DNA from: Actinomycetota bacterium
Lineage (GTDB): Bacteria; Actinomycetota; Geothermincolia; Geothermincolales; RBG-13-55-18
Length of the DNA stretch: 64,000 bases
Assembly (NCBI GenBank): GCA_040757835.1
Contig: JBFLWJ010000007.1
Span: 61,451-125,450, forward strand
Direction of reading: 5' to 3'
A program made the translations under genes and the position numbers. A model generated the notes under the pieces. That model made no database searches. It saw only the letters and a list, made by a program, of their open reading frames with translations, and had not been told where the DNA came from. Shown in pieces: positions 59,817 to 64,000 of the stretch; position 1 is the stretch's first letter; each line of letters starts with the position of its first letter.

Positions 59817-61955
59817 GTGTCAGCTAACGAATGGTACTTCATGGGGTTTATCCTCACGCTGCTCGCCGCGGTGGCTTTCTGGGGCATGGCCGGCATCATC
59901 TACAGGAAAGACAGGAAGAACCCCCTCAACGTGATGCTGGCGGTCTGCTTCCTGTTCGCGGGCATGTGGGTCCCCTTCGGATTCGTGGAGAAGATATCCT
60001 CTCAACCAAACGACACCCTGGCCCTCTGGTCGTACCGCCTTGCCTACACGTTCGGAAACCCGGCCCTGTTTTTTCTCTTTCTGTTCACGCTGATCCTGTA
60101 CCTGGGAAGAAAGCCAAGCAACAAGCTCCTGTACCCCCTGTACGTACTTGCCAGCCTCGTCTCCCTGCTGGCGTTGTCCCCCCTATGCATAGAGCAGGTG
60201 ACATACGGCGGTGCGACCTTGACGGTCGTGCCCGGTCCGCTGTACGGGTGCCTGAATATCTTCTATGTTCTCACCGCGCTGGGAACGGTATTCTTCCTCT
60301 TGAAAAAATGGTATGCCTCCACGGGCATAGACCGGGCCAGGACCAACACCATGCTCCTGGGCGTGGGGGCCGTTCTGCCCATCGCGATCGTGTGCAACAT
60401 CGTCATCCCGTTCTTCTCGGGCAACGCCATCTCCACGAACCTGACCTTTATCGCGGGGGCGATTATCCCGCCGGTGGCGCTCTTCTACTCCATCGTCAAG
60501 CTGCGCTTGTTGGATATCCGCCTCATTCTGCGCAGGTCCGGCGTGGCCCTTATCGCCGCCATTGCCTTTTCCCTGCCCCTCGTGACCATCTTCGCGCTCT
60601 CTTACCTCCTGGATATCGACCGGGCCGCCGAGCTGATCATGGCCGCGCTCCTCCTGCCGTTGATGGTCTGGCTCTACCCCGTGCTGTGGAAAAAGATCGA
60701 GCGGCTTTCCGCGAAGATATTCTTCTCGAATATGTACGACACCAGCCAGGTCCTGGAGGAAGTGGCAACCCTTCTGGCCGAGCCCGCAAACCGGGTAGAT
60801 AACGTCTTCGCGGTGCTGGCCACGATACTCGAGGCGGTCGGGCTGATCAGGTCGGAGCTGTGGCTCCTGCCGGGGATACTCAACGAGGCGGGAATGTGTT
60901 TCGGCTGTTTCAGGGGAGAAGGGGACACGGTAAGGCAAGCACTGGTGCAGGAGGTGCATTTCCCGGATTGGTTGACCGGCGTCGAACGCACCATGGTCAC
61001 GGAAGAACTCGAACGCTGGCCTAATATGCAGGACGAAAGGAAGCTCGGGCTGGCCCTCAGGCAATGCGGATATTCGGCGTGCTTTCCTGCGGGAACGTTA
61101 AGAAAGACGTTCGGTTACATCCTGGTAGGAGAGAAATGCAACCAGGGCGCCTTGAGCTCCACCGACCTGGACCTGATCGAGAAGACATCGGCCCAGGTAA
61201 CGCTCTATCTCGACAACTATACCCTCTCCACCGAGCTCGACCTGCGCCTCGAGGAACTGAACAAGGCCGACCGCTTCAAGCGGGAGATCATCCTCCTCAC
61301 GGCGCACGAGTTCAGGACGCCGATTACCGTCGTCAATGGCCTGGTCGAGCTGCTCTCGGTCAACTGGGACATGATCGACGAGGAGAAGAAGCTGGGCTGC
61401 ATGAGGGACCTGGCAAAATCCTCCCAGCGGCTGTGCGAGCTATCCGATGAGGTATTCCTCCTTTCGAATCACTATGCGGGGAGCCTTGTTCCCAGAATTG
61501 CCCAGGTCGATATCGAGGTGCTGCTGGAGAAACTGTTTGCTTCCTACCCAGAGAGTGAAAAAAACCGCCTCATCATAGATAAATCCACCCAGCGGAAGAC
61601 CATCCCCTCGGATCTGAACCACCTGTTCATGCTCCTCAAGCAGGTGGCAAACAACGCGCTCAGGTTCAGCGATGAAAAACAGCCCGTGGTTATCCGGGTG
61701 GCGGACGACCCCGCGGACGCGGTGAACTTCGCCGTCCAGGATTTCGGGCGGGGCCTGTCACAGGAAGACATGGAGCATGTCTTCGAGCCGTTCTTTCACG
61801 TAGAGGACATCCGGCACCACACCAAGGGTATCGGCCTGGGGCTCCACCTGGTGAAGATACTGAGCGCCGAACTCAACATAAGAATCAATCTCGAGTCGGA
61901 GCTGGGGGCCGGAACCACCATCACCCTGAGCATCCCGACCGGTATTAGCTCTTGA
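59817..61955 (+). CDS. Membrane histidine kinase with multi-helix N-terminus
   Basis: The 712-residue product starts at GTG 59817. The first 290 residues contain about eight hydrophobic helices, similar to the 7TM histidine-kinase N-terminal region. A GAF-like region follows (about 310-460), then HisKA with His in L-L-T-A-H-E-F-R-T-P and HATPase_c (N-N-A-L-R-F-S, D-F-G-R-G-L, G-I-G-L-G-L-H-L-V-K). Its 3' end overlaps the convergent gene at 61945 by 11 bases. Signal and partner regulator are unknown. Confidence 0.85.
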   Translation: MSANEWYFMGFILTLLAAVAFWGMAGIIYRKDRKNPLNVMLAVCFLFAGMWVPFGFVEKISSQPNDTLALWSYRLAYTFGNPALFFLFLFTLILYLGRKPSNKLLYPLYVLASLVSLLALSPLCIEQVTYGGATLTVVPGPLYGCLNIFYVLTALGTVFFLLKKWYASTGIDRARTNTMLLGVGAVLPIAIVCNIVIPFFSGNAISTNLTFIAGAIIPPVALFYSIVKLRLLDIRLILRRSGVALIAAIAFSLPLVTIFALSYLLDIDRAAELIMAALLLPLMVWLYPVLWKKIERLSAKIFFSNMYDTSQVLEEVATLLAEPANRVDNVFAVLATILEAVGLIRSELWLLPGILNEAGMCFGCFRGEGDTVRQALVQEVHFPDWLTGVERTMVTEELERWPNMQDERKLGLALRQCGYSACFPAGTLRKTFGYILVGEKCNQGALSSTDLDLIEKTSAQVTLYLDNYTLSTELDLRLEELNKADRFKREIILLTAHEFRTPITVVNGLVELLSVNWDMIDEEKKLGCMRDLAKSSQRLCELSDEVFLLSNHYAGSLVPRIAQVDIEVLLEKLFASYPESEKNRLIIDKSTQRKTIPSDLNHLFMLLKQVANNALRFSDEKQPVVIRVADDPADAVNFAVQDFGRGLSQEDMEHVFEPFFHVEDIRHHTKGIGLGLHLVKILSAELNIRINLESELGAGTTITLSIPTGISS

Positions 61956-62577
61956 GCAGGGCAAAATATGTCTGTTGTCCCAGGATTTCCTCTCCGCTGA
62001 CTACCACACCGGACAGCCTTAGAAAATAGATTATGGCGTCTTTCATGTAATAGGTGGCGTCGCTCACATCAGCGACGAATATGTCGCTGTTTTCGTAGAT
62101 TGACCTTATAGACGCAGCTATGTAATAAGGCAGGATGCCTGTGTGCTGGACCTCTTCCGCGAAGCACCCCGAGGTGAGGTAGAAGAGCTTCCCGTCTCGC
62201 ACCGCTTCCGGATACCTTTTCCTCAGATATTCCGGGTTGATATACGCCACCCTCGCCTTCTCGAGATTGAACGTCCCGAGGGTCAGCCCCACCGGTGCCC
62301 GGTCCACCAGCATGACTATCTTCAGGTAGTCAGGGTCGATCAAAGCCTCGATGAAGGATTGCTGGTCGTAACAGCGCTGGTCTTGTATGGTATCCAGGTC
62401 CATGGTCCTGTCGTAGATCTCCCAGAGCGGGAAGTGCCAGGCTTCCGGGACCTCACGCAAGTCATAGTAGATCTCGCACAACCGTTCATCGTGCACGAGC
62501 ACGACCTTTTCGCCCACCTCGTCCGAGACAAGTAAGGCGTTGTCCAGCTTCTCTTTAAGGTCTTCCATGGCGTTCAC
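61945..62577 (-). CDS. Unknown protein coupled to the PLP decarboxylase
   Basis: The 210-residue product starts at GTG 62577, overlapping the decarboxylase stop (GTGA); ATG 62568 is an alternative. It is acidic, with alternating strands and helices: K-I-V-M-L-V-D-R-A-P-V-G-L-T-L-G-T, then L-F-Y-L-T-S-G-C-F-A-E-E-V-Q-H-T-G-I-L-P-Y-Y-I-A-A-S. This hints at a GNAT-like acyltransferase fold, but no acetyl-CoA P-loop is clear. Coupling to the decarboxylase suggests it acts on the amine product or on its regulation. Family not recognised. Confidence 0.65.
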   Translation of the reverse strand: MNAMEDLKEKLDNALLVSDEVGEKVVLVHDERLCEIYYDLREVPEAWHFPLWEIYDRTMDLDTIQDQRCYDQQSFIEALIDPDYLKIVMLVDRAPVGLTLGTFNLEKARVAYINPEYLRKRYPEAVRDGKLFYLTSGCFAEEVQHTGILPYYIAASIRSIYENSDIFVADVSDATYYMKDAIIYFLRLSGVVVSGEEILGQQTYFALLKS

Positions 62578-63704
62578 AAGCTCCTCGCTCGCTGCCTGTC
62601 CCCCAGCATGAAATGGACCTTAGGGGGCGGGAACCCCCCAAACTCCGAGGCATACACCAGGGAATAGGCGCCTACATTCATGATACCCACGCGGTCGCGC
62701 AGGTCCATCTCCGGCAGGCAGACATCCTCGAGAATAGTGTCGTCCGGATCGCAAGTAGGGCCCGTCAGTACATAGTGTATCCCGGGCGGTGCCGGTTTTT
62801 CGCTGCAGACCCTGAAGGGGAATCTTCTACCCGCCTGCACCGCCTCGAACAAGCCATTCAGGGCACCCACATCGAGGTACAGCCATTCCTTTCCATCGCG
62901 CCTGGCCTTTCCGACCACGGAAGCCACCAGCACCCCCGCATCGGCCACTATTACGCGTCCCGGCTCCACCACCAGTTCGATATCCCGGGGAAACAGGGAC
63001 AGCGCCGCTCTTACCTCCGAGGCGATATCTTCTACCGCGGGTGTTCCATCTTTATAAGCCGCCGGAAAACCCCCGCCGATATTCAACGCGTGAAGCGGTA
63101 AATCCCGCGCATTTTCCCACACCCACAGAACCGTTTCCATGGCCTCGACCCAGGTTTCCTTCCGTTCACACTGAGAACCCACATGGAAGGCTACGCCATG
63201 GGGGTTCAGCCCAGCCCTCCCGGCCCGCCGCAACAGCGTGACCGCCTCCCGCGGGGACGCCCCGAATTTGTCGTTCAGGGGGAACATACTTCCTTCGGAT
63301 GATACTGAGATACGAACCAGTACTTGCGCCCCCGGGGCGTTTGTGGCAAGTTTTACCAGCTCCGCAACGGAGTCGAATACGAAGAGCCGCACCCCGGCCC
63401 TGTAGGCGTAAACGATATCGCTATCCAGTTTAACGGGAGCGGAGAATATGATATCCGCCGCAGATACGTCCAGCTGTTGGAGGAGGTTTATCTCTCCCTG
63501 GCTGCCCACCTCGAACTTCGCACCGGTTTCCCTCAACGCGGTCAAGATCGTAGGCTGGTTGTTCGCTTTCACGGCGTAGTGAACATGCTCCGTCCCGAAG
63601 GCGTCCCGCACCCTGGAGTAGTTCCGCGCCACGCGATCCAGATCAAACGCGAAGAAGGGGGTCGGCTCCCGGGATAGACTTCCGTGCGCAAGCAGATCCT
63701 GCAA
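62574..63704 (-). CDS. Group IV PLP-dependent amino acid decarboxylase (ornithine/lysine type)
   Basis: I choose TTG 63704, five bases after GGGAGGGG and 37 bases after the likely transcription start; the open frame upstream crosses the promoter. The 376-residue product has the PLP lysine in H-Y-A-V-K46-A-N-N, F-H-V-G-S-Q-C, a G-G-G-F phosphate-binding loop, V-V-E-P-G-R and the active-site G-P-T-C-D-P-D-D of ornithine/lysine decarboxylases. This argues for putrescine or cadaverine formation rather than diaminopimelate decarboxylation. The gene is followed by a coupled protein of unknown function. Confidence 0.85.
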   Translation of the reverse strand: MQDLLAHGSLSREPTPFFAFDLDRVARNYSRVRDAFGTEHVHYAVKANNQPTILTALRETGAKFEVGSQGEINLLQQLDVSAADIIFSAPVKLDSDIVYAYRAGVRLFVFDSVAELVKLATNAPGAQVLVRISVSSEGSMFPLNDKFGASPREAVTLLRRAGRAGLNPHGVAFHVGSQCERKETWVEAMETVLWVWENARDLPLHALNIGGGFPAAYKDGTPAVEDIASEVRAALSLFPRDIELVVEPGRVIVADAGVLVASVVGKARRDGKEWLYLDVGALNGLFEAVQAGRRFPFRVCSEKPAPPGIHYVLTGPTCDPDDTILEDVCLPEMDLRDRVGIMNVGAYSLVYASEFGGFPPPKVHFMLGDRQRARSL

Positions 63705-63747
63705 AATCCCCTCCCGAAGTTCACTAGCATTGCAAGCAACAAGTGTA

Positions 63748-63753
63748 TTATAC
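63748..63753 (-). promoter_or_regulatory. Extended -10 box of the decarboxylase operon
   Basis: On the minus strand TGGTATAAT is an extended -10 element (TG one base ahead of a perfect TATAAT). Transcription would start near 63741, giving a 5' leader of about 37 bases to TTG 63704. No good -35 is present, as is usual for extended -10 promoters. Confidence 0.65.
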
Positions 63754-63909
63754 CAGAAAGATCGCGGAATACGTTCAGCATCCCTTGCATGGCCGGAAAC
63801 CATCCAGGAAGGAGCGTTGAACCGGCAGTCACCATAACGTGCTGAATTCAGCCAAAGCGGTCCGTATCGAGTATCTGTTCCGTCCTCATGGTTATGCGCT
63901 TGCAAATTG

Positions 63910-63953
63910 AAAAAACCAGGCTCGAGAGCGAAAGCTTCCGACCTGGTTTTTTT
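63910..63953 (-). terminator. Rho-independent terminator after the tRNA gene
   Basis: On the minus strand AAAAAAACCAGG pairs with CCTGGTTTTTT around a loop and is followed by a T-run, directly behind the tRNA 3' end. The A- and T-rich flanks make it work for both strands. Confidence 0.85.
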
Positions 63954-63954
63954 A

Positions 63955-64000
63955 TGGTGGCGAGAGAGGGATTTGAACCCCCGACGCCAGGATTTTCAGT
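63955..64000 (-). tRNA. tRNA-Phe (GAA), 3' part; 5' part lies outside the window
   Basis: The minus strand shows the anticodon loop CTGAAAA (anticodon GAA), anticodon-stem 3' strand TCCTG, a 5-base variable loop, a T-arm GGGGG-TTCAAAT-CCCTC (one G-U pair), acceptor strand TCTCGCC, discriminator A and an encoded CCA. The D-arm and acceptor 5' strand are cut off by the window edge. Confidence 0.88.

Noticed and set aside
1..64000. CRISPR arrays, prophage or integron structures
   Set aside because: No regularly spaced repeats, integrase, capsid or terminase genes were found; the repeats present are dispersed palindromes.

Overview
The window is GC-rich, gene-dense bacterial chromosome. It most resembles an uncultured, anaerobic or thermophilic Actinobacteria-type lineage (for example the Geothermincolia group). 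This is inferred from secreted proteins built of W-Y/F-L-x-E-G...FDxWVLVQNP modules (DUF5719-like), the many radical-SAM and ferredoxin-type proteins, a 4-hydroxybutyryl-CoA dehydratase with all its cluster ligands, and the multi-PAS kinases. No marker gene (16S rRNA, ribosomal protein) is present to fix the taxonomy.

Layout. 1-1613: a secreted protein cut by the left edge and a small exported protein. 1692-6272: a ribosomal-peptide (RiPP) locus. Two 51-residue precursor peptides, not callable by length alone, share an identical C-terminal 43 residues and carry a lasso-type Y-x-x-P-x-M leader motif. On the same strand lie a radical SAM/SPASM enzyme, an HPr-kinase-like protein, a PqqD-like leader binder (B1) and a transglutaminase-like leader peptidase (B2). 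A nucleotidyltransferase is divergent. The lasso cyclase (asparagine-synthetase-like) is absent and the core has no Asp/Glu, so the product cannot be a classical lasso peptide. This is the most unusual system in the window.

6386-12910: a secreted repeat protein, a BY-kinase/Wzz fusion, small lipoproteins and a DUF2007 protein. 13326-16341: cytochrome-b5-like lipoproteins (the second frameshifted), then a TetR regulator divergent from 4-hydroxybutyryl-CoA dehydratase. 16446-24501: a multi-PAS kinase, a CocE/S15 hydrolase and a 1250-residue surface protein with a propeller-like C-terminus. 24850-26386: a second RiPP-like locus, consisting of a 74-residue Cys-containing protein, a PqqD-fused radical SAM/SPASM enzyme and a 21-residue peptide ending in a C-x-C-x3-C-G motif with its own promoter and terminator.

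26678-35395: another CocE hydrolase, a C45-type Ntn hydrolase, the paired DNA-modification/repair radical SAM and its DUF4130 partner, MerR/GyrI-like regulators and an epoxyqueuosine-reductase-like Fe-S protein. 35514-44282: an internally duplicated unknown protein, a membrane protein, a FixC/FixX-like electron-transfer pair, and a response regulator with PAS kinases. 44496-54786: a URO-D family protein, an MscS channel, a sigma factor, a ThDP enzyme, an epimerase, a YkgJ-type Cys protein, a lipoprotein, a carboxylesterase and an orphan prepilin. 55178-64000: a HAMP protein, a Cys-rich ferredoxin with a decayed partial copy next to it, a twice-frameshifted dihydroorotate-dehydrogenase-like gene, a TetR regulator, a 7TM-type histidine kinase, a PLP decarboxylase with a coupled unknown protein, and the 3' half of tRNA-Phe.

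Two families of intergenic repeats run through the window. Five copies are 85-127 bp imperfect palindromes with GGGGTCAGGTCTTG arms (MITE/REP-like). About 2.5 copies belong to a ~105-bp REP-like unit. Three loci show single-base indels that break conserved reading frames; assembly errors and real pseudogenes cannot be told apart here.
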